Assembly (NCBI GenBank): GCA_023397245.1
Contig: JAEWUH010000016.1
Coordinates: 1 to 12,251 of the forward strand
Direction: 5' to 3'
Source: Bacillota bacterium
GTDB taxonomy: Bacteria; Bacillota; Clostridia; Oscillospirales; Acutalibacteraceae
DNA: 12,251 nucleotides
Position 1 is the stretch's first letter, and each line of letters begins with the position of its first letter. The notes under the pieces are model-generated. The model made no database searches and was not told the DNA's origin. It saw only the letters and a program-made list of their open reading frames with translations. Position numbers and translations under genes: made by a program. Shown here piece after piece: positions 12,208 through 12,251 of the stretch.

Positions 12208-12251
12208 ATACCCGCCCGTGGCGAAGCTGGATATCGCAGCAGATTCCGATT
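12208..12251 (+). repeat. attR: right copy of the 44-bp tRNA-Arg(CCG) 5'-half repeat
   Basis: Identical to 3765-3808. tRNA position 1 is at 12212, T8 at 12219, anticodon CCG at 12246-12248, and the window ends at tRNA position 39. The missing 3' half should follow directly outside the window (expected next bases CTGC to close the anticodon stem), which would make this the functional gene. Confidence 0.85.

Larger units (their letters stand above)
3765..12251. mobile_element. Integrated filamentous phage (inovirus-type prophage), about 8.44 kb between repeats
   Basis: Bounded by 44-bp direct repeats of a tRNA-Arg(CCG) 5' half, with a tyrosine integrase next to the right repeat. The content is diagnostic for filamentous phages: pV-sized putative ssDNA-binding protein, several tiny membrane proteins, a 58-aa major coat protein followed by a terminator, a Zot/pI ATPase, a large exported protein with a C-terminal membrane anchor (pIII-like), a pVI-like protein and an HUH Rep. 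The gene order coat-adsorption-assembly is partly changed: here Zot precedes the pIII-like gene. No secretin is present. Modules look complete, so it may be active. Repeat-to-repeat length is 8443 bp. Confidence 0.92.

Overview
The window comes from a bacterium of the Clostridia (Firmicutes), probably the Oscillospiraceae/Ruminococcaceae. The grounds are medium-GC genes with strong AGGAGG ribosome sites, several TTG starts, a galK-galT operon, a secreted serpin and a small stand-alone FakA-type C-terminal domain. The genus cannot be fixed from this sequence.

Host part (1-3764): on the minus strand lies galactokinase (galK) followed by galactose-1-phosphate uridylyltransferase (galT, cut by the left edge). 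They diverge from a secreted serpin on the plus strand. A terminator, an 83-aa FakA/YloV C-terminal-like protein, and the promoter and 5' half of a tRNA-Arg(CCG) gene follow.

Prophage part (about 3765-12251): an integrated filamentous (inovirus-type, Tubulavirales-like) phage genome of about 8.44 kb. It is bounded by a 44-bp direct repeat made of the tRNA-Arg(CCG) 5' half, ending in the anticodon loop. From left to right it carries: a terminator and a membrane-anchored unknown; a ribbon-helix-helix repressor diverging from three small/accessory genes that end in a SprT-like zinc protein; a GC-rich convergent non-coding region rich in inverted repeats; an XRE repressor diverging from the main phage operon; a pV-sized putative ssDNA-binding protein; three tiny membrane proteins; the major coat protein; a terminator; Zot/pI assembly ATPase; pIII-like adsorption protein; pVI-like protein; a long hairpin; a 37-aa membrane peptide; an HUH rolling-circle Rep; a DUF3850 protein; a small membrane protein; and a tyrosine integrase next to the right att.

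How it fits together: the integrase recombines in the tRNA anticodon loop. The phage right end brings its own promoter and tRNA 5' half, so it should rebuild the split host tRNA, whose 3' half must lie just outside the window. Two separate repressor switches, each with three copies of its own palindromic operator lying in the promoter spacers, control the left accessory operon and the main replication/virion operon. Rep would make single strands, the small DNA-binding protein would coat them, and the Zot ATPase with the coat proteins would extrude virions. No secretin (pIV) gene is present, as expected for a host with one membrane. The most interesting points are the tRNA promoter/5'-half capture, the paired three-operator switches, a probable AUU start in the XRE repressor, hairpins placed directly before ribosome sites, and two candidate origin/packaging structures.
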